A stretch of DNA of 8,032 nucleotides from CAZGSG01 sp964528095 (GTDB lineage: Bacteria > Bacteroidota > Bacteroidia > Chitinophagales > Chitinophagaceae). Every line of letters begins with the position of its first letter. The first letter of the stretch is position 1. Made by a program: the position numbers and the translations under genes. The DNA is taken from assembly GCA_964528095.1 (NCBI GenBank), contig CAZGSG010000267.1:1-8032 (forward strand), read 5' to 3'. Under the pieces are notes generated by a model. It saw only the letters and a list, made by a program, of their open reading frames with translations. It did not search any database and had not been told where the DNA came from. Below, one piece after another: positions 1-6,848 of this stretch.

Positions 1-57
1 CCTGTTACAGTCAACAGTTTTCAAGACTGCCGCAATCGACCACTCTGCCAGCGCTCC
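1..57 (-). tRNA. tRNA-Ser (anticodon UGA), 5' part only
   Basis: Read on the minus strand, the first 57 bases are the 5' part of a serine tRNA. The 7-nt acceptor strand GGAGCGC (57-51) is followed by TG and the D arm starting GGCAGAGTGG, with D stem GCA/TGC. The anticodon stem GCAGT/ACTGT encloses loop CTTGAAA, whose anticodon TGA lies at 23-21. A long class II variable arm then begins (CTGT/ACAG), as expected for tRNA-Ser. The rest of the variable arm, the T arm and the 3' acceptor strand lie beyond the left edge, so the gene is truncated by the window and not by mutation. It decodes UCA and probably other UCN serine codons. The gene lies 61 bp downstream of, and on the same strand as, the LacI-family gene. 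Confidence 0.9.
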
Positions 58-61
58 GCGG

Positions 62-69
62 CAAAAATA
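62..69 (-). promoter_or_regulatory. possible Bacteroidota -7 element for tRNA-Ser
   Basis: The minus strand reads TATTTTTG at 69-62, a full match to the Bacteroidota -7 consensus TAnnTTTG. It sits only 4 bp before the mature 5' end of the tRNA, so the transcript would have almost no 5' leader. No TTTG is found at the usual distance of about 19-21 bp upstream; the nearest (84-81) is only 11 bp away. The surroundings are T-rich, so a chance match is quite possible. Confidence 0.3.
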
Positions 70-118
70 AGTGTGCGAGACAAAATAAAAAAATGATTTT
101 AAACCTTTTACAGGAGAA

Positions 119-1200
119 TTATAACAATTCTTCATTGAGAATCACCTTGCCTTCCAACACGGTTCTGTGTGCTATCTGCGGCACATCGTCGCCGGCAATC
201 AGGCGTAAAAGTATGGCAGTGGCCTTTTCTGCCTGTTCGTAGGGGAATTGTTCTACCGAAGCCGCGGGCCGATCGTCGAGATAACTGGTAACCGGGAGAT
301 TCGCATAGCTGACGAAAAAAATATCCTTGTTGATCTTCAGGCCTTCCTTACGACAATATTTGATCACGTCCAGGGCCACATAATCATTAAACGCTATTAC
401 AGCGGTGGGCCTTTTTTTCAGCTNNNNNNNNNNCGCTGGACAGGGAAAAATGATTGACCTATACGGGTGGGCCTTTTTTTCAGCTTTAATAACTGGCCTA
501 TCGCCTCAAGCGTTTTGGCCCTTGTCAGATCGGTCTGCACAATATAGCTTTCATCAACCGGGATCTTATTCTTTTTCAGTCCTTCAAGAAATCCGTTTAA
601 CCGCTCCTGGGAAGGCAACATCGTATCAGGACCTTTGATAAACCCTATCGAACTATGCCCCTGCTCTATCAGCCAGTCCACCAGTTTGGCAGAGCTGTCC
701 TTTAAATTGCAGGAAACCGTATAGGCTTCCTCCGAATCCGGTACCCTGTCAAAAAAAACAACGGGTATGGAGTATTTTTTTAATGCTTCAAAATGCTCGT
801 AAGAGGTTGTATTCTTTGACATGGATACCAGCAAACCATCTACGCGATGTCTTCGCATAGTATCCAATATCTTTTTTTCGCGTTCTACATCATCATGAGA
901 CTGACCAATGAGCACCGTATAATTATTATTAGTCGCTATATCCTCGATACCATTTATGGCCATTGAAAAAAACTCTTCGCCCAGGTTGGGAAGAATAACG
1001 CCCAGTGTAAATGTTTTCCCCTGTTTGAATGAGATAGCCGCCTGGTTAGGCTCGTAGTTTAATTCCTGTGCCAGTTGCTGTACCTGCATTTTGGTACGAA
1101 GTCCAATGCTTGGATGATCATGCAAAGCCCTGGAGACTGTTGAAACAGATACGTTCAACCGTTGGGCTATTTCCTTAATCGTCGCTGGCTTTTCTTTCAT
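119..1200 (-). CDS. LacI-family transcriptional regulator, split by an assembly gap
   Basis: LacI/GalR-type DNA-binding repressor or activator, cytoplasmic, usually a sugar-responsive dimer controlling nearby genes. Residues 7-26 form the classical N-terminal helix-turn-helix (TIKEIAQRLNVSVSTVSRAL). They are followed by the hinge (YEPNQAA at about 49-55) and a periplasmic-binding-protein-like effector domain beginning TLGVILPNLGEEFF. As given, the frame is broken by ten N bases at 424-433 plus 32 extra bases. A 20-bp direct repeat (404-423 and 466-485) brackets this insert. Deleting one repeat unit plus insert (62 bp) joins ...KKRPT directly to AVIAFNDYVALDV..., the conserved PTAxxAxND segment of the family. 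The result is a 339-residue protein, the usual length. Start ATG is at 1200; stop TAA is at 119-121. It is followed 61 bp later by tRNA-Ser and preceded by a 65-bp gap from the acyltransferase gene. No sugar-utilisation neighbours are visible, so the ligand cannot be inferred. I see no convincing -7 box upstream. Confidence 0.9.
404..485. repeat. 20-bp direct repeat bracketing the scaffold gap
   Basis: The 20 bases at 404-423 recur exactly at 466-485, both on the plus strand, with a period of 62 bp. The next base on the left differs (c403 versus g465). Between the copies lie ten N bases and 32 bases (434-465) that do not fit the surrounding reading frame. Both copies encode the same LacI residues (LKKRPT region on the minus strand). 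The likeliest reading is two contig ends that overlap but were joined with a placeholder gap instead of being merged. An unresolved insertion with a long target duplication is the alternative. Confidence 0.85.
424..433. other. assembly gap of ten N bases
   Basis: Ten undetermined bases inside the LacI-family gene. A run of exactly ten is typical of a scaffolding placeholder, so the true length of missing sequence is unknown and may be zero or negative (overlap). Confidence 0.95.
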
Positions 1201-1265
1201 ATAACAAAAAGTAATCTGAAAGTAAACAGTAAAAATATAAAAACCAACCCGGTACGCCGATATTA

Positions 1266-2030
1266 TTATTTAACCGGCAAATGATGCCGTCCTTTTAGCA
1301 TATACTCCTTACTCTGCTCAATAGAATCCATGATCTGCGCAAGTATATTTTCCGAAGAAGCATCATAGTCGATCGTAAGTGGTGGCTTGAATCGGACCGT
1401 CAACAAAACACCTTTCTTTTTAAATTTCAAGCCCTGTTTATTAAAGGCGCGCCAAAAGCCATTAATAATGACAGGGACAACCACCGGTTTATTTTGTTTA
1501 ATAATAAGCGCTGTTCCTTTTCTGCCCGGAGCAAAGGGTTTGGTTGTACCCTGTGGAAAAGTGATGACCCAGTTTTTTGAAAGCGCCCTGGTTATTTTCC
1601 GGGTATCAGAAGGATCAAGCCCTTTTCTCACCTCTTTGGTCGCTCCCTCATTCCAGGTCCGTTTTACAGTCAGTGCACCCGCCAGTGTAAACAAGCGGCT
1701 GATCCAACTGCCTTTCATGGTTTGTTCAGCTGCAACATAGTTTACACGGGTGAATGGATTTAATAAATAATAAGGCACTCCAAGCCTGTTGGCCTTACCC
1801 CATTTTACCGCGCAAAAAATATGCAGAAAGGTTATTACATCTGCGAAATAGGTCTGGTGATTACTTACAAACAATACATTCTCCCGGGGAAGGTCCTTGA
1901 TATGCTCTGTGCCGGTGATCTTTAGTTTATTGACTATGACTAACCCAGGGTAAGAAAAAAATCCAACCACCATGTATACAATCTTGCGAACCAGCTTAAA
2001 ATTCTTTAACCTTTCTGTAATCGACGCCAT
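1266..2030 (-). CDS. PlsC-type 1-acyl-sn-glycerol-3-phosphate acyltransferase family protein
   Basis: Lysophospholipid or glycerolipid acyltransferase of the PlsC/LPLAT fold, expected to transfer an acyl chain at the inner membrane during phospholipid or other lipid synthesis. The exact acceptor cannot be told. Motif I is SNHQTYFAD, with His58 and Asp64 in this numbering. The spacing is H-x5-D where the textbook motif is H-x4-D. Motif II is probably VKRTW (about 122-126). Motif III reads FPQGTTKPF (about 158-166), so the usual Glu and Arg of FPEGTR are replaced by Gln and Thr. Motif IV is VVVPVIINGF (about 183-192). An N-terminal hydrophobic stretch (about 17-33) may anchor it. The start at 2030 gives 254 residues (MASITERLKNF...) and leaves room for transcription to begin after the terminator at 2109-2132. 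The frame also opens at ATG 2087 (273 residues), but that start lies only 21 bp after the terminator. It is followed 65 bp later by the LacI-family gene on the same strand. Family is sure; start and substrate are not. Confidence 0.85.
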   Translation of the reverse strand: MASITERLKNFKLVRKIVYMVVGFFSYPGLVIVNKLKITGTEHIKDLPRENVLFVSNHQTYFADVITFLHIFCAVKWGKANRLGVPYYLLNPFTRVNYVAAEQTMKGSWISRLFTLAGALTVKRTWNEGATKEVRKGLDPSDTRKITRALSKNWVITFPQGTTKPFAPGRKGTALIIKQNKPVVVPVIINGFWRAFNKQGLKFKKKGVLLTVRFKPPLTIDYDASSENILAQIMDSIEQSKEYMLKGRHHLPVK

Positions 2031-2087
2031 GACAAGATATTGAGCTACTGAATAATAACCCCAAATTAAGCATTTGTGTTCATTCAT

Positions 2088-2279
2088 ATGGCCGGTATAA
2101 AAAAGAGAGAGCCCCGGAAGAATCCGGGGCTCGAAATTGTACCCTTAGCAATGAAAGATGTATAATGACCGGCCTCTGGGGCGGTTATTGAATTAATGTT
2201 AATTGTCCAACGGTACCTTCTGAGAGATCATCCTGATCATATCCTAATAAAAGAGAATATGCGAACGGCTACTTAGCTT
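2088..2279. other. intergenic spacer between the T9SS cargo gene and the acyltransferase gene
   Basis: This holds the strong terminator listed separately and a weaker imperfect hairpin at 2168-2185 (ACCGGCC, loop, GGGCGGT, one mismatch) that lacks a T-tract on either strand. Within the acyltransferase 5' region the minus strand reads TTAATTTG (2060-2053), one base short of the TAnnTTTG spacing. It could serve a start at 2030, but this is weak. No coding region is apparent. Confidence 0.4.
2097..2132 (-). terminator. intrinsic terminator of the T9SS cargo gene
   Basis: A perfect 9-bp GC-rich stem (GAGCCCCGG at 2109-2117, CCGGGGCTC at 2124-2132) with a 6-nt loop. On the minus strand the stem is followed by TCTCTTTTTTATA (2108-2096), a T-tract; on the plus strand there is none. 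It lies about 150 bp after the stop codon of the upstream minus-strand gene and just before the acyltransferase gene, so it separates the two transcripts. Confidence 0.85.
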
Positions 2280-3785
2280 TTATCTCGCCACAGAAAACTT
2301 GATCGAATTGACCTCGCCTCCATTCTCCATCTGCAGCATATAAATACCTGGCTGCAAACGATCAAGATTGTTCAGTGAAATCGTATTGTTACCGCCGTAT
2401 ACTTTATTTTGTTGCTGCAAGACCGTTTTACCTGCCATATCAATGACCCTGAGGTTAACGGCACTTGTTCCTGTTGAACTGAATCGTAAAGATGCCACAC
2501 TACTTCTTACTGGCACAGGGTTCAGCGTAATGCCATTTATCGTCTTTGATTCCTTCCGAATCATGATCACATTACTGTACTTGAACTGCCCGTCTTTATC
2601 CGTCATCTTCAATCGGTAATAGAATACTGAACCATTTGTGTTTGAAAGATCATCCGTATACTGGTATGTTTGTTTACCCGCACCGGTCGATTGTGATGGT
2701 TTGGTACCTATTGCCGTATAGTCATTACCGTTTGCACTGCGTTGTATTTCGAAATAATCAAAATTCAATTCGCTTTCTGTTTCCCAGTTCAGCCCTGTTG
2801 ATCCATTTCTATAGCTTCCTGAAAAGTCAATTAATCGTACTGGTAAGGTAATAGCGCTTGGAAACTCATAACAACCGAATGTTGCTCCATACTGTCTTGC
2901 ACCGTTGCCGATATTATACCCGTTACTTCCTGCTTTAAAACTATATCCCATTCTGAATGTTACTGAAGACCGGCCCGCGGTATAGCGATACGAAACGGCA
3001 GTCTGTGAACATCTTGATACACCGGTTCTCTCATAAACAGTACCTGCATAACCAGACCAGTTTGTTGTACCACCATTATCTGTATAGTTATAAGCTTTTA
3101 ACTCTGTGCCGCTCGAAACGGTTACAACAAATTTAGCCGGGGGAGCTGCATCCTGTAAAGCAGCGCCTGTTTCGCGAAACCAGGCCGCGTTATTAGCGCC
3201 TCCGCTTTCGTAAGAACCGTCAATATCATAATGCACATAGTTCAGGTTGGTAATAGGAAACAAAGTAGTATATCCATTTCCTATTGAACCGTTATAAAAA
3301 GTGATCGTGAACTGAACATATCCCTGCCTGTCATTGTTTCGTAAGTTTACATCGGGTCCGATCTTGGGAGCAAAGAAACGCGTGATAGAATTATTATTCT
3401 GATCCAGCGCCGCGTCATCTTCCAGCTTTTCTCCTGATCCTGATTGCGCGTCTGCCACTACCGCGTTATAAAGACTATTGATCGTTATCTCCGCATTAAC
3501 CACATTGGCACCGATCGTACCAACATTCGCGTATCTCCATATTGCTCCTGCACCAAAATGATTGGAGTTATTGCCCCTGTTATAAACACCATTTCGAAAA
3601 TCAGATTGAAAGTTATTTGAGTTCAACGGACATTCATCCAGTGGAACTCCTCCTGCACCTACGATAATGCAATTATTGACATTACCAGTTACCGGGTCCG
3701 GAGTTTGAGTTGGCTGGGCAAATACGCCCAGGGTTGAAAGTAACAGCATAGCTGTAACTGATGAAAAAATTGTTTTCATGTTCAT
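2280..3785 (-). CDS. secreted protein with C-terminal type IX secretion sorting domain
   Basis: Exported protein of 501 residues. Residues 1-23 form a Sec signal peptide: MNMK, a hydrophobic core with MLLLSTLGVF, and a likely cut after VFA before Gln24. Residues 24-313 are a beta-rich, Gly/Asn-rich segment that I do not recognise, with four cysteines (in NNCII, DECPL, SRCSQ, FGCYEF) that could form disulfides. Residues about 314-416 match the fibronectin-III-like module common before T9SS tails: LPVRLIDFSG, then LNWETESELNFDYFEIQRS, then FYYRLKMTDKDG. Residues about 417-501 are a type A sorting domain (NPVPV, VIDMAGKTVL, GGNNTISL, LQPGIYML, ending IKFSVAR), normally cleaved on passage through the outer membrane. 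The product should be cell-surface or released. The frame opens 84 bp further upstream (3869), but that extension precedes the signal peptide and is unlikely to be translated; Met3 (3779) is an equally good start. It stands alone, closed by the terminator at 2109-2132. No catalytic motif seen. Confidence 0.88.
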   Translation of the reverse strand: MNMKTIFSSVTAMLLLSTLGVFAQPTQTPDPVTGNVNNCIIVGAGGVPLDECPLNSNNFQSDFRNGVYNRGNNSNHFGAGAIWRYANVGTIGANVVNAEITINSLYNAVVADAQSGSGEKLEDDAALDQNNNSITRFFAPKIGPDVNLRNNDRQGYVQFTITFYNGSIGNGYTTLFPITNLNYVHYDIDGSYESGGANNAAWFRETGAALQDAAPPAKFVVTVSSGTELKAYNYTDNGGTTNWSGYAGTVYERTGVSRCSQTAVSYRYTAGRSSVTFRMGYSFKAGSNGYNIGNGARQYGATFGCYEFPSAITLPVRLIDFSGSYRNGSTGLNWETESELNFDYFEIQRSANGNDYTAIGTKPSQSTGAGKQTYQYTDDLSNTNGSVFYYRLKMTDKDGQFKYSNVIMIRKESKTINGITLNPVPVRSSVASLRFSSTGTSAVNLRVIDMAGKTVLQQQNKVYGGNNTISLNNLDRLQPGIYMLQMENGGEVNSIKFSVAR

Positions 3786-4449
3786 TGCTTTAGGGTTATA
3801 ATTAAAAGGTCGTGTCCAAAGGGTTGTCGAAGGGCTATGACACAGAGATAATGGTGGCGACTGCAGCAAATAATAGCCAGCAGAAAACCTTAAAGCTTTT
3901 CAGAAATTTTGGAGAGAGAGTTTAACAGGAAGAGAATTGGGTAACAGCGGATGTTAATAGGATGGGATGTTACGGATGAATTGCCTGTATGTAATAGGCT
4001 TGAATTCCTGCACAAAATACGGCGATTTTTGAATTATGCAAATATTTACCAGGAAAATTTTCATATAATCAACTAGTAGTTTTACGATTCGATTGTATTG
4101 TTATTTAATAAACAACTACTTATATAAAAATAAAAGATGCAGATATTTTACTTATCATATACCATCAAATAACTAATATGATTAGGGACGCTTATTCAGA
4201 TAACGACAAGATCGTTAGTTTATATCAGTTTTAATTTGTAATAACCACTGTTTGATCTTACGGACAATAGCGAGACTGGTTTAGAGTATCAAGACAATTG
4301 TAATCTATTAGTATTCCCTGTCAATGTCCTCTTACATGCAAAAGAGAATTTGCCGGGAAAATATTTTGACCCGACAAGATCAATCTTTTTAAGAGGAACT
4401 ATTTGTCAGATCAACTACCAGGTTTTACAGATTATCCGAGGCCTGCACT
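3786..4449. other. long AT-rich region with no gene seen
   Basis: About 660 bp upstream of the T9SS cargo gene. I find no credible open reading frame, tRNA or repeat here. It should contain the cargo gene's promoter, but the nearest candidates are imperfect: TATTATTTG on minus at 3873-3865 has one base too many for TAnnTTTG. Small inverted repeats are present (TAACGA/TCGTTA at 4201-4217; CGGG/CCCG around an AAAATATTTT core near 4350-4375) but none resembles a known element. Confidence 0.45.
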
Positions 4450-4593
4450 GGCTTCGGAGAAGCCTTCTGTTTATAGAAAAGAGCTCGCTGACAGTGCTGG
4501 CTCCGGAGGAGCCTCCTGCTAAATGAGGCGACTCCTCCGGAGTCTATAGGTTTGTGTGCGGTATTGACTATAAACAGGATGTTCCTCAGGAGC
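4450..4593. repeat. cluster of four short GC-rich hairpins with compensatory differences
   Basis: Three 15-nt units share one plan, a 6-bp stem around a 3-nt loop: GGCTTC-GGA-GAAGCC (4450-4464), GGCTCC-GGA-GGAGCC (4499-4513) and, inverted, GACTCC-TCC-GGAGTC (4530-4544). They differ at single base pairs, and both sides of the pair change together. A fourth, weaker unit is GTTCC-TCA-GGAGC (4581-4593, one G-T pair). The second and third units can also pair with each other over 11 perfect bases (4501-4511 with 4532-4542), continued by CCTC/GAGG (4512-4515 with 4525-4528), giving one long hairpin across 4499-4544. The first two units extend into similar flanks (CTTCTG/CCTCCTG-like). It lies in the gap downstream of rpsA. 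It may be an interspersed palindromic repeat, a structured RNA or the remains of a mobile element; the sequence alone does not decide. Confidence 0.7.
4467..4577. repeat. 10-bp inverted repeat enclosing the hairpin cluster
   Basis: CTGTTTATAG at 4467-4476 is the exact reverse complement of CTATAAACAG at 4568-4577. The arms enclose the two central hairpins. A second long-range pair, CGGAGTCTAT (4538-4547) with ATAGACTCCG (4634-4643), competes with the local hairpin at 4530-4544. Together they suggest a larger folded structure or a repeat built by inverted duplication. Confidence 0.55.
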
Positions 4594-4714
4594 AAATGAA
4601 AGAAATTGATTTGTAATAGTAGCAGAATGAACAATAGACTCCGCCATAGAGGTTGATACTGCCGGTAAACCATCTGGTTGAAAATCCCATCGGAGAACAC
4701 ACAACAAGGGGGAC

Positions 4715-4785
4715 AATTAAAAAAATCAAAACGTAAAAATGCACCCCGCTAAACAGGGTCTATTGTGAATTTTGATTTTTTAATT
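4715..4785. repeat. AT-rich inverted repeat with a small GC hairpin at its centre
   Basis: AATT-A7-TCAAAA (4715-4731) and TTTTGA-T6-AATT (4770-4785) are complementary except for one bulged A. Between them ACCC (4743-4746) and GGGT (4756-4759) can pair. It lies just downstream of the rpsA terminator on the minus strand and may act as a secondary transcription end or simply be low-complexity spacer. Confidence 0.45.
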
Positions 4786-4799
4786 TTGAATTTTTACTC

Positions 4800-4830
4800 A
4801 AAAAAAAGGCTGCCGATCTAACGGCAGCCT
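4800..4830 (-). terminator. rpsA intrinsic terminator
   Basis: A perfect 9-bp stem, AGGCTGCCG (4807-4815) and CGGCAGCCT (4822-4830), with a 6-nt loop. On the minus strand it runs directly into eight T residues (4807-4800, the first paired in the stem). It begins 25 bp after the rpsA stop codon and is oriented for it; the plus strand has no T-tract. Confidence 0.92.
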
Positions 4831-4855
4831 TCAATATCAGGTCAGTAAAACGGTC

Positions 4856-6778
4856 TTATTCAGCTTTAGTTTCTTCTGAATCAGCGCCGCCTTCCATCTT
4901 CTTCTTCAGATCTGCCAGTACACCCAGGTCACCTAAAGTAGCTTTTTCTACTTTGCCCTGGATATTCTTAACAGCTTTCTTGGTCTTCTCTGCATCAGCC
5001 CTTTGTTCTTTCTTTGCAGCTTCTTTTTCTTCTACCTGTCCTTGTTCCCATATACGTGTATGAGATACAACGATCCTCTTTTCATTGCGGTCGAATTCGA
5101 TCACCATGAACTGGGCTGTTTCATCAGCGCCAATAGACTTGCCGTCTTCTTTAACAAGGTGACGATTAGGCGCAAATCCTTCGAGGCCATAAGGTAACTG
5201 TACTACAGCACCCTTATCATCGCGGCGAAGAACGGTAGCGTCATGAATAGTGCCGATAGCAAAGGTATCCTGCAGCGTATTCCAGGGATCTTCTTCCAGT
5301 TGTTTGTGTCCTAACTGCAATTTGCGGTTCTCTTTATCAATACCCATGATCACCACTTCGATGTTTGCACCTACCTTAGTGTACTCACTTGGGTGATTGA
5401 AACGCTTCAACCAGCTCAGATCGCTGATATGGATCATACCACCGATGCCAGGCGCCAGTTCTACGAATACGCCATAGTTAGTGATGTTCTTCACCAATCC
5501 TGTATGACGGCTTCCTTCAGCAAATTTCAATTCGATATCATTCCATGGGTCAGGAGAAAGCTGTTTGATAGACAAGCTCATCTTGCGGCTTGCTTTGTCC
5601 AGTGTAACAATCTTCGCCTCATGCTCATCACCCAATTTGAAGAATTCCTTCGCATTGATCGGTGTGTTAGCCCAGGTGATCTCGCTCACGTGAACAAGAC
5701 CTTCTACGCCTGGCATGATTTCAAGGAATGCACCATAGTCTTCAATGTTGACTACTTTACCTTTCACTACATTGCCTTCAACGATATTCTCAGGCAACAC
5801 ATCCCATGGATGAGGAGTCAATTGTTTCAGACCAAGGCTGATACGTTTTTTCTCGTCGTCGAAATCCAGTACAACCACGTTGATCTTCTGGTCCATCTTC
5901 AATACTTCGCCCGGGTGAGAAATACGTCCCCATGAAATATCGGTGATGTATAACAGACCATCCAGGCCACCCAGGTCCATGAACGCACCGAAGTCAGTGA
6001 TGTTCTTCACTGTTCCTTCCAGTACTTGTCCTTTCTCCAGTTTGCTCATGATCTCTGCACGTTGTGCTTCGATATCGCTTTCAATTAATGCTTTGTGAGA
6101 TACAACGGCATTCTTGATGGTTTCATTGATCTTAACCACTTTGAACTCCATTGTTTTTCCTACAAACTGATCGTAATCAGTTACAGGTTTAACGTCGATC
6201 TGTGAACCTGGTAAGAATGTTTCCATTCCAAACACATCCACGATCAGGCCGCCTTTTGTTTTAGAGGTAACAGTACCGGTTATAACTTCGCCTGTTTTAT
6301 GTACTTCCACAATCCTTTCCCATGCACGGGTAGTGCGGGCTTGTTTGCGGCTCAGGTTCAGGTGACCATCCCTGTCTTCTTTCTCTACTACCATTACTTC
6401 CACTTCATCACCTACTTTCAGGTTCTGCAGATCGCGGAATTCATTGAGAGAGATCAGACCATCACTTTTAAAACCAATGTTCAATACAACATCAGTTTTT
6501 GTTAATCCTACAACAGTACCATGCATCAACTGGCCGTCGTTCAACTGAACGAACGTGTTGTCATAGACCTTGTCGTACTTTTCTTTTTCTTCTTTTGTGT
6601 AAGAAGTAACATTTCTTTTGTCCACGCTCCAGTCAAAATCATCATGCGGTGTTGGAGCCGCGTATACAGGTGCAGTTGTTGTCGCTGTAGCTACTTCCGA
6701 TCCTGTAGTCTCTACAGAGTCAGCAGCAGTCTCCTGTGCATCAGCGTTTAAGTGTTTTTGAATCAAATTTTCAAACAT
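4856..6778 (-). CDS. rpsA: 30S ribosomal protein S1
   Basis: RNA-binding protein of the small ribosomal subunit that helps bring mRNA to the ribosome. In Bacteroidota, with weak Shine-Dalgarno use, this role is presumably general. The 640-residue product has an acidic, Ala/Thr-rich N-terminal extension (1-75). Six S1 (OB-fold) domains follow at about 79-146, 164-231, 249-318, 334-405, 421-492 and 507-574. Domains 3-5 carry the clearest signatures (GTVKNITDFGAFMDLGG, GKVVNIEDYGAFLEI, GLVKNITNYGVFVEL) and are linked by QLxPxPW-type motifs. A charged Lys/Glu/Ala tail (about 578-640) ends the protein. The length fits S1 of this phylum. I chose ATG 6778 (MFENLIQKHL), as the frame's upstream extension to 6916 is hydrophobic, non-family and overlaps the promoter. 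It is transcribed alone from the promoter at 6815-6848 and closed by the terminator at 4800-4830. Intact, ordinary codon use. Confidence 0.97.
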   Translation of the reverse strand: MFENLIQKHLNADAQETAADSVETTGSEVATATTTAPVYAAPTPHDDFDWSVDKRNVTSYTKEEKEKYDKVYDNTFVQLNDGQLMHGTVVGLTKTDVVLNIGFKSDGLISLNEFRDLQNLKVGDEVEVMVVEKEDRDGHLNLSRKQARTTRAWERIVEVHKTGEVITGTVTSKTKGGLIVDVFGMETFLPGSQIDVKPVTDYDQFVGKTMEFKVVKINETIKNAVVSHKALIESDIEAQRAEIMSKLEKGQVLEGTVKNITDFGAFMDLGGLDGLLYITDISWGRISHPGEVLKMDQKINVVVLDFDDEKKRISLGLKQLTPHPWDVLPENIVEGNVVKGKVVNIEDYGAFLEIMPGVEGLVHVSEITWANTPINAKEFFKLGDEHEAKIVTLDKASRKMSLSIKQLSPDPWNDIELKFAEGSRHTGLVKNITNYGVFVELAPGIGGMIHISDLSWLKRFNHPSEYTKVGANIEVVIMGIDKENRKLQLGHKQLEEDPWNTLQDTFAIGTIHDATVLRRDDKGAVVQLPYGLEGFAPNRHLVKEDGKSIGADETAQFMVIEFDRNEKRIVVSHTRIWEQGQVEEKEAAKKEQRADAEKTKKAVKNIQGKVEKATLGDLGVLADLKKKMEGGADSEETKAE

Positions 6779-6787
6779 GTTTATTAT

Positions 6788-6810
6788 CCCGAAGGGTTTA
6801 AAAAATCGGG
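6788..6810 (-). promoter_or_regulatory. short rpsA leader with small hairpin, possible control site
   Basis: On the minus strand the presumed leader contains CCCGA (6810-6806) and TCGGG (6792-6788), able to form a 5-bp stem, and within it CCCTTCGGG (6796-6788), whose C(UUCG)G core is a stable tetraloop. The hairpin ends 9 nt before the ATG. S1 represses its own translation in E. coli through its leader; a similar role here is only inference. Confidence 0.35.
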
Positions 6811-6814
6811 GCAG

Positions 6815-6848
6815 CAAAGATAAAACAAAGAGCGGAGATTTACTGAAA
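6815..6848 (-). promoter_or_regulatory. rpsA promoter, Bacteroidota type
   Basis: The minus strand reads TATCTTTG at 6822-6815, an exact match to the -7 consensus TAnnTTTG. TTTC lies at 6848-6845, close to the -33 TTTG, with a 22-bp spacer. Transcription should start near 6808-6810, giving a leader of about 30 nt before ATG 6778. Confidence 0.65.

Noticed and set aside
1..118. tRNA-adjacent integration site
   Set aside because: tRNA-Ser genes can be attachment sites, but no integrase, no repeated tRNA 3' end and no mobile-gene content is visible, and the relevant 3' end lies outside the window.
119..379. Separate 86-residue minus-strand gene
   Set aside because: It is the C-terminal part of the LacI-family protein cut off by the N gap; its apparent start is an internal GTG valine codon in NDYVALD.
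1387..1740. Plus-strand open frame of 117 codons
   Set aside because: It is antisense to the well-supported acyltransferase at 1266-2030.
3786..3869. Longer N terminus of the T9SS cargo protein
   Set aside because: The extension places 28 residues without signal-peptide character before a textbook signal peptide, so translation should begin at 3785 or 3779.
4425..4700. Minus-strand open frame of 91 codons with a hydrophobic stretch, and an overlapping 65-codon frame (4519-4716)
   Set aside because: They begin with GTG and TTG, lack any recognisable family, overlap each other in different frames and run through the hairpin cluster. The palindromes explain the open frames better than coding does. 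A decayed gene cannot be fully excluded.
5393..5935. Plus-strand open frame of 180 codons
   Set aside because: It lies entirely antisense to the S1 domains of rpsA, whose protein sequence is clear; it is a shadow frame.
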